Shown one piece after another: positions 23,193-35,691 of a stretch of DNA of 64,000 nt (position 1 is the stretch's first letter; the number at the start of each line of letters is the position of its first letter). This DNA comes from Epiperipatus broadwayi (Eukaryota > Onychophora > Udeonychophora > Euonychophora > Peripatidae): the NCBI GenBank assembly GCA_028023455.1, contig JAQFVV010006341.1:2422001-2486000 (forward strand), given 5' to 3'. The notes below the pieces were generated by a model, which saw nothing but the letters and a program-made list of their open reading frames with translations, made no database searches and was not told the DNA's origin. The translations under genes and the position numbers were made by a program.

Positions 23193-24494
23193 AAGGTTGA
23201 AGAAAAACTAGATGAACTGATAGAACAAGGTAAAAATATATCATATGCAGACACATTATTTAGATGCCCAGATAAAGTTGAATTGCCTAGTACAGAAACC
23301 TGTGTAAATTACATTGATAAGCTAGCTTCAAATACTATTAATAGTCAAATGATTGCGGAATGGACTAATGCAGACTCTGGCTATGGAATTTATTAAAAAA
23401 TTGGATAGGAAGCAAATGGCCCACTAGTTATCCTCCCTACCTAAATAAAGGACTGAAAAGTAGGCGAGGGATTATCTGTAACTAAAGGCTGTATATTAAT
23501 GGATGACAAAGTACTTATACCAGCTATGGTCATGAAAGTACTTAGATTATTGTATTAACGTCACTTGGAATTAGAGCTAAAATCTTGGCACCCATATGGT
23601 GGCCAGGAATAAAGAGAGACCTTAAGCTGTATATTAAAAAGTGTGAAGAGTGCCAAATCATGGCTGATCAACCACCAAAGAAATATATCTCATGGCTTAT
23701 GCCAGAAAAAGCTTGTGAAAGAATTCATATCATGGGCAAAGGTCCATAGAAAGAATATTATTATTTAATAGCAGTGAATTCATATAGTTGTTGGACTGAA
23801 TACTAAGCTGTAAAAGATATTAGTTTTGCCTGCAACTATTGAGAAACTTAAAGTGATATTCATTACACAGGAAACACCAGACATCCTCATGTCATATAAT
23901 GGTACTACTTTCTGCTCAGAGAAATTCAAAGATTTTATAAATGAATGGGGAATAAAACATATAAAATCACCAACATACTACCCCTGAGTCAAATGGAATC
24001 ACCGAGAAGGCAATCCAAAACATGAAAAAAAAGTTTAATCAAAGTTAAAACCAAAACTATAAATGAAGCCTTATTTGAAATAGTTTCATCAATATTGGAC
24101 ACCATCTAATGCCACTGGGAAAAACCCAGCTGAACTTTTGTTTCAAAGAAAAATAAAGAATAAATTGTCAATCTTGTTACCTACCTGACAAAGATAGGGA
24201 AAAAGTTTGAAATAGGTAATAATGTTTTAGTCACTAAATAAATTAAACAAGACTTGGGAGAAAGCAACAATTATGAGAAATATTGCAAATCAACTGGCAG
24301 AAATTGAAACTGAAGAGGGCATAAAACTTTGGAAGCATAAAAATCAGCTGAGAAGACAATATATGTCGATTATAAATAATGAAAACATTGAAGAAGCAAC
24401 CGGCAACAATATTGAAACAAGAATTACAGAAACAACTAGTCCTGAGATGTACAAGCCCAAAGAAAAAGAATTGTTGATGGTTGGAGACTTCTGA
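23193..24494 (+). pseudogene. gypsy-2 RNase H end and integrase remnant
   Basis: The sequence resumes with KVEEKLDELIEQG (the RT N-terminal block), then jumps directly to NISYADTLFRCPDKVEL, normally the end of RNase H, so most of RT and RNase H was deleted before or after the MITE arrived. Integrase traces follow: KKCEECQIMADQPPKKY, EKACERIHIMGKGP (catalytic Asp replaced), ILMSYNGTTFCSEKF (second Asp replaced by Tyr) and the C-terminal KLWKHKNQLRRQY. Many stops. The last 73 codons (24273-24494) are open. Confidence 0.7.
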
Positions 24495-24614
24495 AAATGA
24501 GATAGCTACACTGAAATCACTATCAAGACACAACAAAGACCATTAGCATCCAGCAAGAACCAGAAACCTTCCTGCTCTTCTCAAAGATTATATTAGCTGA
24601 AAAACCATACTTCT

Positions 24615-24629
24615 GGAGTGGGAGAGGAG
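24615..24629 (+). promoter_or_regulatory. Polypurine tract of gypsy-2
   Basis: GGAGTGGGAGAGGAG, purine-rich except for one T, lies directly upstream of the 3' LTR start TGCAGTGTTC. This is the expected position of the plus-strand primer. Confidence 0.7.
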
Positions 24630-25108
24630 TGCAGTGTTCAAGGTCAAGCAAGGAATATATATGTGTGTGCAACAATAAATGTGTGTAAATAAATGTATAA
24701 TAATATAAATAACTGTAACAATAAATGTGTAGCAATATTATTAGGTCATAGAGTTGTAAAAAACGCCATACATGGCAAAGTGGGTAAAAAATACTAAGTG
24801 TATGTAAAAAAATGCCATATTTGGTAATGTTTGTAAAGACTCCAGAAGTCTTAAGGAGTATATAAACCCTCCAGAACATGATCTATATGTTCTGTATTAA
24901 TATAAGTCAGAGACTCCTGCCTCTGTAAGTCCAAAAACAGGACTAGAGTTTATTATGCGCAAGTCTCCATGACCTTTTATTATTTTAATGTGCCTTAAAT
25001 AGGCTACATACATTTGTAAATGTGCTCCTATGTTATTTAAATTAAACTATTAGTTTACTATCTCAATTCTGACTTTGTCAATTATTTACTTGCTGGTTAT
25101 AGGACACA
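24630..25108 (+). repeat. 3' LTR of gypsy-2
   Basis: Partner of 20946-21384, ending AGGACACA. Its last ~157 bases are duplicated again downstream as part of the 314-bp tandem duplication starting at 24952. Confidence 0.8.
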
Positions 25109-25579
25109 GCGAATCAATTCTTTCCATTTTGATAAACATTTTGTATTCATTGTTGATGAATCTAGACACTTTGTGTATTTGAATGTTCTCCTAAGATAAT
25201 TTTATTCAAAATTTAGAGTTTGATGAAATTTTGTATTAAATTATTTACTAATTTATTAAATTATTATTATGCGCAAGTCTCCATGACCTTTTATTATTTT
25301 AATGTGCCTTAAATAGGCTACATACATTTGTAAATGTGCTCCTATGTTATTTAAATTAAACTATTAGTTTACTATCTCAATTCTGACTTTGTCAATTATT
25401 TACTTGCTGGTTATAGGACACAGCGAATCAATTCTTTCCATTTTGATAAACATTTTGTATTCATTGTTGATGAATCTAGACACTTTGTGTATTTGAATGT
25501 TCTCCTAAGATAATTTTATTCAAAATTTAGAGTTTGATGAAATTTTGTATTAAATTATTTACTAATTTATTAAATTATT
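24952..25579 (+). repeat. 314-bp tandem duplication across the LTR/flank junction
   Basis: Copy 1 (24952-25265) and copy 2 (25266-25579) appear identical by eye. Each contains the end of the gypsy-2 3' LTR followed by ~157 bases of flanking DNA, so the duplication happened after integration. Confidence 0.9.
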
Positions 25580-27550
25580 ATTATTCTTTAATAAACAGAC
25601 ATTAGCTAGTAAATTATGTCTACTCAGGTTGTTGCTAGGATATTATTCATTTATCAACAATGGATTAATCAAAGAACTATTGAAATTTTGTATTCATTAT
25701 AAAATACCTGAGATCATAATATTATAATTTAAAATAAGAATTCATATTTATTACAGAAGAAATATAATGTAGCATTATGAATTGATAAGATTTAAAGAAA
25801 ATACTTATTAAATGTGGATCTGATCATATATGATGGGAAAGTATTTAAAAATATAGTAATATGTTGAAGAAGGAATGATGGAAATATTTCTCGTAAGAGA
25901 AATTAATTGTATCTTTGCTACTTGTTGATTTACGTAGGGTATTAATGTGTTGCAAGAGTGAGTTGAGGTTTCTCCTTTTCTTAAATTTTAGTTAATAATG
26001 TTTATTATTATTGTAATTTTCGGTGTTCTCAGTATGAATTACTGTAGTAACTGCAGAAAAGTGAGCTTTAGCTATAGTGTTATTTATATTTCATTTATAG
26101 ATTTCACCGATCAGTTGGATGTGTTTTACCTTGCCAAGCTGATATTTGTTTTTTTTTCCTCCATTTTCCAAGGATACAATATATATATATATATATATAT
26201 ACTGCAGTTATATCCAAGTATATCATTGAAGGACTTTCTTCAATTGAGGCACATTGCAATAGATTATATTTATTTACTGAACATGTATAGAAATTAATAC
26301 CACACATGCAGAAGCTTATTAATAAACTTCAGAAATTTCCAATGAAATTTGTAATTGTTTGTAAATATATTTTGTTACAATAAAGTTTGCTGGTATTAAA
26401 TTTATACCCTCAGAACATAGCAACCTATATTATATAATTGACTACCAAAAATTGCAGTTACACCTGATATGACCAGAATCCACCACTAGATTCACCATTA
26501 AACCACTGAAGCAGTCAATCTTAGCTTAAGATTGTGCTTCATGTTTCTACCTACTAACCTGTATTCAAATCCCTATATCCCATCCCGCTCCTTTTGTCGT
26601 ATATATATTTTTATGTATATATTTGGAATGCGCACCTAAATTATAAAATTTAATGTTTCAATAACATGTTTTAAAATTATTATTAATTCTTTTTTATAAA
26701 TTATTATTTCTTTTTTGTTAAAGTATCATAGGTGCGACTCAAATATATATTGTATCCACCCGGTGTTGCGTGAGCGCGCTACCGCTCCCTCAATAACGTC
26801 ACTATTACGAATCTGCTGTGTTCTTGCGACCGGGGGATTACATAATGTTCTGTGAAGATAATTTCAAACACATATACACGTACGCTTTATTTATTTTATA
26901 CGTAAATTCGGATTGAATCCAAGTAATAGGCGCCAGGAGAACTTTTATAAGAGTCTGCCACATATGTGCATAAACTCACTCAACTATATCACAAAACATG
27001 CCCGTGCATCACTCCAGTCGGAAGCAAGAAATGAACACAGCCAATATTACCCTTCAAATTACATCGTATCTGTGACCTTTCACTCATGATCAATTACTTA
27101 TTATATGAGGGCCCGCCCTATATCCCACAGAATAAATTAATCAAACTTAATTTAATCTAAGAGAACATAAGCATAAATAAAATAAAATCCCAACACCAAA
27201 AATATCAAATGCATTCATTCATATACAAACAAATTTGATCGCTCTAGCACTCATTCCTATTATATCAATTTATGTTGAAATTCCAAGCAATTAATAACAA
27301 AAAATACTAGTTAAATAAATGTTTTATTTAATCTGTTTACTAACAATTAATGCAGGTATATGATCGGCAAGCCGAGATAATTAAATATAGATTTCAAGGT
27401 GACTTCGCACATATTTTAGAGAATGTTAATCTGTAGGCAAACTTATTTGGTTAGATTCTCGAATCGTTCATTAATGGTCAAGAGTAACTTTATCATTTTA
27501 GCTTAATGTTTTTTAATAGTTCTGGTTATTAAAGTTATTTTATTTTGGTG
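25580..27550. other. Mostly unassigned DNA with SINE-like fragments
   Basis: Contains an (AT)n microsatellite at ~26177-26200. A possible tRNA-derived SINE at ~26500-26600 has a B-box-like TATTCAAATCCC followed by a TA-rich tail. At 26755-26850 a CG-richer patch reads, on the minus strand, GGTAGCGCGCTC (A-box-like) and AATCCCCCGGTCGC (end of a B-box-like motif). None forms a full tRNA. The frame at 25998-26297 carries the microsatellite and is not called. Confidence 0.4.
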
Positions 27551-27554
27551 CATA

Positions 27555-27935
27555 AGTGAATACGACAATTTAAAGATAGCTACCTGTGGAACGTAGAAAG
27601 ACTGTAATGGGATCCTGAGCGATGGTTTCTTCTTTAACGAAGCATTCCGGCAATTTGCAAGGTCTCAAAAGCGTGTGTGGTCCTTATGTGAAGTTTCTCC
27701 AGTGTTACAAGCATCCTATTAGCAATCAGCGGAGCTGGATGCGGAGGTCCGGCGGTCAAGCCACGAATTTTATGTTCAGCAATGCATCTCTGTTAGATTT
27801 CAATCGTCTAATAATAATCAATAATAGTCTAATCCAATTAACCTGAAAAGTGCTGTCCGGCCTTTTTGATCTCTTCCTTCCCGCCCTCACACCTTGAATT
27901 TTTCTCACCCAATCACTCCCATGCACCTGTGAGTC
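27555..27935 (+). other. CpG-richer patch with a 74-codon frame, possible host exon
   Basis: This is one of the few stretches with frequent CpG and balanced composition. Open frame 27622-27846 (+) begins MVSSLTKHSGNLQGLKSVCG and contains YVKFLQCYKHPISNQRSW. The first ~50 codons look protein-like, while the end drifts into AT-rich Ile/Asn codons. CTGTGAGTCC at 27927 could be a splice donor. No family is recognised. It could be a first exon with promoter, or an old repeat. Confidence 0.25.
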
Positions 27936-29820
27936 CCTTCATCTTATAAGTCCATCGAGTGTTAACTCAATTCCATGATTTCTGGGATCGTTTACACCAC
28001 TTTGGAATTTAACTCAATTTGACCATTTTTTTCAGGTATTGTTTCGCTGGAGACAGAAGTCTGAGTTGTACAATAGCAGTGTACACTTTTTCTCACCTCT
28101 GTTTCTAAATTTGGCTTATTTTATCTAGGCGTACCAGCACATATCCTGCCTATTGTTTCAGTTTCTCTAATTTTACATTTACTAATTACCCCTATTTAAA
28201 ATAATTTTAGATCGCTTGGAATTTCAGAACATATTGCAAATTAATTTATTCATTTTCCCCTTTTGTTCAAAATGATTCAAATGATTTAATAAAAGTTAAA
28301 CTTGCGTTCAATCATTCCTCTCTCTTTAATTAATTAAAAATGCAAAAAAAAACTACAACTAATGATTATAGATTTATTCTTAACAAACAAACACAAAATA
28401 ATAAAAAAAACTCTTTTACTTTTTTTATTTCAATAAATTTGACAGGTACTCTTATATAGCTGCGATCATGCTTTAGAAACGGCTGTTTCTCGTTTATTAT
28501 TAAAGCAAGACCGCTTTTTAAAAGTTTTGTTCATGTCATTCATTTCGTCAATTGATTATAGTTTAACATAACCTCATATGCCTGGGTTCAAATCCCATGT
28601 AACACTATTCCGTTACAATATATATATAGGAGCAAAACTTACTAACAAAATATTGATTTTTAAATATTTTATCGTGCGTCATTTTTAGCTTTTTTTTTAA
28701 AATTGCTTGTTTTTTTTATTATTAAACTATTGTAAAATCCAATATGGAAGATTCTACAGTACTTGTCTAAAAATAATTAAAGAGTTTGGAAGCACTATTG
28801 TTTAAATCTGGGGTAGGTATTTTTTAATTAAAGTTTTTACTTAAAATGGGATTAAGATTAGAGATACTTTTGTTAAAAACATGTTATCAAATCTATTTCT
28901 AATCTGGAAATATATTTGGATTTATTTTTGGATGTTATCTTACTGTTGCATCTTCAAAAACAACTGATAAAAGAAAAAGTATAAAATGACTGAATTTTGA
29001 GTCACAGGGGAGATTAGCTACTCTAGTGAAAATGATTATTACATGTTGCTTGAAACTTAAAATGATGTAGCAGTAAATCCACCATCTTTATCAGCCCTGT
29101 TTGGGTCATCATCTGCCGCTGCTGTAATATCCTGCTGTCCTGAAATGAAGAAAGGTCTAAAAAAGAACTTTAGAATGCTAATGGAAATTGCTGCCACCGA
29201 AGAACTTGCATTTCAATTGCCGTGCATGTGCCGTACTAAATTGGAGTCTTAAAATGGCAAGGTAAATTATTTCCAAACCGCCACCATTGAAACTAAATCT
29301 AGCTTGATTAATTAATCTCGAATTCTACTAATCAAGATTTTTCATGTATTATTTAACTTTGCTTTTTATATAAATCTGTAAATGTAAATTTGCTCTCAAA
29401 TGATTTCGTTATATCTAATCTATCTCATATGCTCTAACTTTCTTTAATTTTGGTGCGGTTAGTTATTTATTACTTGATTTTATATATATATGCTTTTTTT
29501 TATTATTATGATTGTTTTGCCAATCTCAAACAAACTGGTGAGCTTAATTTATAAAAATCTTTTCTGTCTTTTAAGTAAACTTTCATGAATCAAGTTTATT
29601 AACGTTCCCTTAAAATATAACGTTTTGTTAATTAATACACTCGCCAGATTGTTTTATGAGCCAACATTCTATTTATGTTTTAATATAATATATATTTGTT
29701 TAACTCTGGATTTTCTACCGGGGAAAATCCAGAACTCAAGCTAATTAATGCTCTGAAACATTTATTTCATAATTATTTATTAAAATTCTGAAAGGGTGAC
29801 TTATAATTTGTTTTCTATAT
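27936..29820. other. Unassigned DNA
   Basis: No coding frame of note. A B-box-like GGGTTCAAATCCCATG at ~28582-28597 suggests a SINE fragment. Otherwise AT-rich. Confidence 0.5.
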
Positions 29821-32434
29821 TATACCAGTCCATACTCCCTGCAGAATTCTTTTCCTAATTTTGCACTGAGCATGAAGTGACCAAGATTCAACAGATAAAG
29901 AAATGGATATCAATCTAGCCGATTGTCTGTACTCATGTATATTGGTACTTCCACCTAAATTGATAGAAAGAGTGGATTGACAGGATTCTTCCAGTTAAAA
30001 ACACCCTTTAGTTGATATCTTATTTGAATGCCTGCATATTTAGAACAATGGCAAGTACACACCTTTGAAAAATCTATTTACAAAATAGACTTTTGCGCGC
30101 CACTTCTAGAAAAGAATCAAAAAAATGAATTTTTCACCCTACTAGAAGGATGTGCAATACCATATGTTCAGCGAAGCATAAGAATAAGATTTAACACCCT
30201 GGTAGAGTGATATCCCTTTGTGGCTAGCTCAGTCACTCTACAATCTAGGGTCTTCAAATGGGTAAGTTAAATGATTATTACCGGTATGTGGTTGATAAGG
30301 AAAGAATACATTTTGAACAATATAAATAATAATATGAAAACGAAACAAATTTGATATTATGATTAAATATTTATTTAATCCCAAATACCCACCACCGTTT
30401 CATACTAATGATGATATAATAACAAAAATACTAAATAATTAATTATCACAAACCCATATATACATTCGCGGTGTTGAAATAGATAAATACAATTTTAAAT
30501 AAGAAAATAATAAATCCATAAAGCTATTTACAATGTTTATAAGTAATGGAAGTGGTCTGAGCTCCTTTTACCCAATAGAAATAAATTTTACTTTGTGTGA
30601 TTTGATATACAGATATGAGATTTTCGGTCATACAGGCATGCGCTTTTACTCAGTGCTTTAAAACCCTTTTATTTGATAGCAATAATAATAATAATAATAA
30701 AAACTATGCATATGTATATTTGCATTATGAGATATTTCAATCATTTCGTATTTTTCAACAAGTCAACAAGGTTGCATTGGCTCAGATACTATATCGTACT
30801 CACCATAAGGTACTGTATCTATTTCCCTCTTGCTATAGATAAATTCCTGTACATGTATATACGCGCATCACAATTATACACTTACTATTACTTTAAATAT
30901 AAAGTTATTAGAGTACTTGCTTACAGGGAATCTATAATAGATCAATCCCTTCTTGCACTCATCATAAGATGCAGCAGTAACAAAAAAAAAATAACTTAAA
31001 AAGGATATACGGTTAAATACATTTTTTAGATATTCAGCATGAGATATCGTATTTACCGAATATTATAAGCGTATGTACGCATATACATACATGTATATCC
31101 ATATATGACAAATTCCAGGAGTAACAACAAGAGGAAAATGAATAGCGCCAAAAAAAAAAAAGAATCTCATTGCAATCTTTGTTGAAAATACTAGAATTTG
31201 AAATAGAAAAATTGACTCAAAGGATTTAAGTAAAAGCTTTATCATTTATGCCCGTAATACCCGCAAATTCATATACATATGCGTGAGATTCTTTCTCTTT
31301 TTTAAATGATTGATAATAATAACAAAAAAATAATATATTTAATCAGAAATATCAAAGTTAATTATCTCAATATTAATAAATATCTTAAAATAAACTTATA
31401 TCTGCATCTTCATTCTTCTCCTCTGGGCTCTTGAGTGGGCTTCAAGTTAACTGGCTGTGTGGTGAGGATTTCATCCATTTAGCAAGGCGGCGTTTGTCAT
31501 CATCGTGGGTGGCTGGAATTGGTGTGGTCACATCTTGGTGGCTTGGGACAGACTAGTTGTCTACCCCATGGTCATTTTACTGGACTCACTGGGTAGATTG
31601 CTTCATATTTTCCTCTGTTTGTATATGATAATAAATTTTATCAAATGTTCATTTTCTATCTTAACTAGTTTATTAAATTCTTAAGAAATCAAGAGTTCTT
31701 AAAAGAACTATATAATGGATTTCTTAGAAAATGTCAGCAGCGGTCTAGTCCATAAATTTATCTCTAAGTTGCTAGATGATTGAAAATCTCTGGAGCCAAA
31801 GTAGTGAACGACTTGAATGCCAAAGAAAGAATGAATCTCCCAGCACTGACTAACTTATCAAAATCACCCATCAGAACCAATACAGATAGCCCTCTGAGAA
31901 GTATGAATCAGCCAATCCTTTTAATTTAGCTTATCTCTTAGATTATAACATTGCTTACAATTTTTCCGATTAAATTTTACATTTTAGGATTTAATATAAT
32001 GACTTCCATCTTCAATAACCTAGACCACTTGCTTACAAAATCAATTCAAAAGAATTTTTAAAAAGATAACAGTTTAATTATAGCCTTATCAAAACATTTT
32101 GCTTTTGATCAAATTTTTGCAAAAGCAATTAACATTATTTGCTTATGGAATAAAATTACAATCTTTAGAAAAGTAATTAAAAAAAATATACAAGTATGTT
32201 GGAAAATAAAAAAAAAAAACAAATACATATAATGACATATCATAAAAAATATACAAAAAGGAAAAACAAAAATAAAAAACATACATGAGTTTATTATACG
32301 TGTACAATATTTAAATTTGTGTGTGTGTGTATTCCATTGCTCAGACCGAACCTCCATTATTAATCTAGCACATTTTTATATTTGTTGTGCTTAATACAGA
32401 CTTTGTGCAAGGCCATTTGATAATGCCTGGCACA
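29821..32434 (-). repeat. 3' LTR of the gag-only element
   Basis: A 2.61-kb direct repeat of 35692-38321. Read on the minus strand it starts TGTGCCAGGC and ends GGACTGGTATA. The copies differ by scattered substitutions (4 in the outermost 60 bases, long identical runs inside) and by an 18-base segment present only in the other copy at ~37422. ATAT flanks the outer ends of both LTRs (29817-29820 and 38322-38325), a possible but low-complexity target duplication. Frames inside it are unremarkable and shared by both copies. Confidence 0.9.
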
Positions 32435-32450
32435 ATACCCCCCTCTCCAA
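32435..32450 (-). promoter_or_regulatory. Polypurine tract of the gag-only element
   Basis: On the minus strand TTGGAGAGGGGGGTAT runs straight into the 3' LTR start TGTGCCAGGC. A purine run ending at the LTR edge is the standard plus-strand priming site. Confidence 0.85.
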
Positions 32451-33186
32451 TGAGACTTTTAAATGGATATGACCATTTAAAGTCTTAAGTTCTTATTTAC
32501 ATAGATATTAAGTATATGTTTACTAGTTATATTTTTACTAATTTTTGTATTTTTCTTTTGAAACTCTACAAAAACACAATGACCAACGGTGACAATGTGA
32601 CACTTCATCCCCCATAACATCGATATACTAAGCCAAAACTACATCAGCATCCCAATCACCAGGGTCAGAGATAAAAGAAGACAAACAGATGGTCAACATG
32701 AAGATATCTATCCTTTCTAGAACTCTGTGGTCAGCCAAGCAAAGTCGAACAAAACACAAAAAATACTCACAGAATAATGTATCAAATTTCGCGGGTGCAT
32801 CCATGCTCAATAACTTTTGGAGGCTGATAGGATATTTTGCAACCACAGACAAAGGGCTTTGAATAAGAGTTGAAGTTAATGCTCCTCTGCTTTCTATACG
32901 AGACTTACGAGTATGTTTGCATTACCCCAACTGAGTCCCAGAGAATATTTTCTCTGCTAAAAGAATTGCTCGCATTTTTGCGTGGTGAAGTGTTCCTTCA
33001 CCTGAAGCCACAGACTCCAGATCCCACAGACATCTCCAGCCAACTTCTGCACATCCCCCAACTCCAGAGCTCGAGTTCAAAAAATGTCAATACGAATCAA
33101 CCCATACACACAATGCCTGAGAGAGAAAAGTTCACAAGAAACCTATAAACATCTAACTACAAAGACTCTTAAATTATGTGATCTGA
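32451..33186. other. Non-coding tail of the gag-only element
   Basis: The 0.74 kb between the gag stop and the polypurine tract. A 74-codon minus frame (32852-32628) and a 92-codon plus frame (32870-33148) show no protease, RT, RNase H or integrase motif. An autonomous pol (about 3 kb) cannot fit here. Confidence 0.7.
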
Positions 33187-34407
33187 TTAATTCTCATCTT
33201 TACTACCCCCTGGCCTTGGTGAGGGTGGTCTGAACTGTTTTTCTTTCCAATATTTCTTTCTTTGATTGTAACCATTGTTTTCTGTTTGGTGAGTGCGCCT
33301 TTCTATGCTGTTATTTCTCGGTATGGCCTTTCTATGCCAATGATTTTGTTTTTGCCTATCTTTGTTCCCTTGTGTCTCTCTTTGGGTCATGTCTACTGTA
33401 CTTAATACTTCCGCCATTTGTTGCACTGTATTCATATTTGCAGTAAGTAACATTTGTTCAATCCCAAGTGGCAGATTACGACGGATTATTCTGACAATTT
33501 GCCCCTCTGATATGTGACATGCGTTTAATGTCCGAAGTGTTGCCACTTGTCTTCTGAAAAATTGCAAGTAATTTTCACCATTATTCTCATTATGTTTTTC
33601 CTGCATGGCTTGGTATAGAATCATCTCTTGATGCTGTTCATTCCAAAAACTTTTTAATAATTCCTTTTTATATTCCTCAAATGTTACTGGATAGTGGAAC
33701 AAGGATTCCCACCATGCTTGAGCATCACCATGGAGATGACTGCAGGCGATTGCCAGTTTACTAAAGTCATTGATTTGGTTTACCTGGAAATATTTTTCCA
33801 AGCTTTTAATGTGCTCCATAGGAGCTTCACCTGTTTGTCCAAATATTTTTATTTTTAGGAATTGGTTTATATTGCACAGGTAAGGTTGTCCCTTTTCTTT
33901 TTCATGCATCTCATTTTTAATGCTATGATCTTCAGTTATTTCAGCATCCTCTCCTTTTTTCTTGACTTGATCCTGAACATATTCATGCTCTGCTTCAGTC
34001 ATCTGCTGACTCATTTCTGTTTTTTCCAGCCTATTGCTGTTGACTTGTTCCGGATTATTTCCGTTTGTCATGCTTTGAAATCTTGTTTCGATTTCATTTT
34101 CTAGTTCATGTTTGACATCATCTATTCTTTGATTTATATATGTTGTATTTTCTGATGGTTGTTGCCTCAATTCATTTATTTCCTGCGGTATTCTGGCTAT
34201 TTCTTGTTTTATAGTCCATAAAATTTCTTCCATCATGGTCCACCTGCGTTCGTTTTCCGCTTCAAGTTTTTTGCTTTTTTGTTGATCATTTTCTTTTTGC
34301 TCATAGTGAGTCTTTTCCTCTGGTTCTTCGTTAACCGAGATGTTTGTATCACTTATTGGCTGTTGATCCATTTTTCTTGATTTGGATCTTGTCCACATTA
34401 AAAGCAC
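33187..34407 (-). CDS. gag: Intact Gag-like protein of a gag-only LTR retrotransposon
   Basis: A 406-codon open frame (or 394 from the Met at residue 13). Residues 35-150 are very rich in Glu, Lys and Gln with heptad-like spacing (EEILWTIKQEIARIPQEI), a likely coiled coil. Residues ~178-345 form the retrotransposon capsid domain: KSLEKYF, HLHGDAQAWWESLFHYP, TFEEYKKELLKSFWNEQHQE and a GIEQMLL helix. Residues 345-400 are Arg/Lys/Gln-rich and may bind RNA, and there is no CCHC knuckle. The protein should assemble particles in the cytoplasm. It lies between full LTRs, ~1.3 kb after the PBS, and no pol follows. It is homologous to the broken gag at 8.5 kb. Intactness suggests recent activity. Confidence 0.85.
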   Translation of the reverse strand: MLLMWTRSKSRKMDQQPISDTNISVNEEPEEKTHYEQKENDQQKSKKLEAENERRWTMMEEILWTIKQEIARIPQEINELRQQPSENTTYINQRIDDVKHELENEIETRFQSMTNGNNPEQVNSNRLEKTEMSQQMTEAEHEYVQDQVKKKGEDAEITEDHSIKNEMHEKEKGQPYLCNINQFLKIKIFGQTGEAPMEHIKSLEKYFQVNQINDFSKLAIACSHLHGDAQAWWESLFHYPVTFEEYKKELLKSFWNEQHQEMILYQAMQEKHNENNGENYLQFFRRQVATLRTLNACHISEGQIVRIIRRNLPLGIEQMLLTANMNTVQQMAEVLSTVDMTQRETQGNKDRQKQNHWHRKAIPRNNSIERRTHQTENNGYNQRKKYWKEKQFRPPSPRPGGSKDEN

Positions 34408-35669
34408 ACTATAAATATTCTTTATTTAGGAGTTACGGAATACCTATATCTATTTATATTTGGTATATATAGTTATTAGTTACTGATCAATTAAATACAG
34501 AATCGGTAATAGCGGATATTTTTAAATTATTTCTTAACTATTTGTCTTATTTTTAAATACACAGTACACTGCGCACCTAACTCTGCCTTATTCCACTCAC
34601 CAATTATTTGTTTTTTCTATGCCCTGTTCCAGTTATTGTGCCCATTTTACCTATGTCTAATTCGATTTATCACCCAAAACAGAAACTCAAGTTTAACATA
34701 CGAAACTTTACTTCGTTACGCTGTTATCCAACACTCTATTTTATTTTACTTCCTTTTTTTTTCTTTTTTTTTTAAAAAAAAAATCTTCCAGTATAAGTTA
34801 TTTTAAATCGTTTACGAAATTTTAATTCGTAAGCCAGTATTTAACACTGTTTTATTTTACTTTTTTACAAACAGAAAGACCAACAGATTTAACTATAAGT
34901 TATGTTAAAATTTAACGCTATAATAACTTATTACTTTTATTAGTAAAACCTCCGACCATTTATATACGCATATATACAGCGTGTGACCTACTCCCCCACT
35001 CATTCGTTTAATAATTTTTATATATACTTTATTACTATTTTAATTGCATATGTTGACGTCAGTTTTTTTTACTCAGTTTAAATGGCAACTTTACTTATCC
35101 AATAAAATGAAAATGTTAGCGACTCGGTTTAAAGTGAAAATTGTTAAGCAATTATTAAGATAAAGGAATCTGTACTCTATATAACAAAATATCAACCGTC
35201 AATATATTACATGTATACTTACTTAAAATAACTTTTTTTTTCTATTTTACTTATACAGTATATTTATAGAATACAGTGTGAACATTTGATTTATTGCTAA
35301 CAATTTGAATCATAAATATATATTAAATATCTGTCGCAACAAAGAATACCTCATTTTGGATCTGCAGATAACTGAGTAAAATATTTTAAATTATTTAAGA
35401 ATAACTTTCTAAACAAATATATAGCAAACTAAGCGTGTTCATTTGTACGGCCTATTAATTACCCTATATATCTAAAAAGAAAAAACAACTAACGATCGAA
35501 TTTTATATAACTTCTTTTATGTATATATAGTCAACCTTTAATTTAGTTTTTACTTACACCTATATTAAGTTTATATATACATACGGCACGTAATATATTT
35601 TTACCGTAATTTTCACATTTATATAATTTAACTTGTTCTTTCCTTAATCGTACCATTTTTACATTTAAA
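34408..35669 (-). other. Long leader of the gag-only element
   Basis: About 1.26 kb of AT-rich DNA between PBS and gag, where packaging signals would be expected. No ORF. A T/A run at ~34750-34785 is the only conspicuous feature. Confidence 0.6.
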
Positions 35670-35684
35670 CCACGTCTGGCGCCA
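35670..35684 (-). promoter_or_regulatory. tRNA-Lys-like primer-binding site
   Basis: On the minus strand TGGCGCCAGACGTGG starts 7 bases after the LTR end (LTR...GGTATA-GTAAAAC-TGGCGCC). It matches the complement of the 3' end of tRNA-Lys(1,2) as commonly used in PBS annotation, except at two positions. Confidence 0.8.
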
Positions 35685-35691
35685 GTTTTAC

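Noticed and set aside
26755-26850. Possible tRNA gene in the CG-rich patch
   Set aside because: A-box-like and B-box-end-like motifs are in the wrong relative order on the minus strand and no cloverleaf forms.
30028-30210. Frame MPAYLEQWQVHTFEK..., longer at 35899
   Set aside because: It is in the LTR on the strand opposite to the element, is truncated in one copy and has no family resemblance.
30673-30999. 108-codon frame repeated at 36544
   Set aside because: It lies in the LTRs of the gag-only element, begins with an ATA/AAT microsatellite run of isoleucines, and its conservation is explained by LTR youth.
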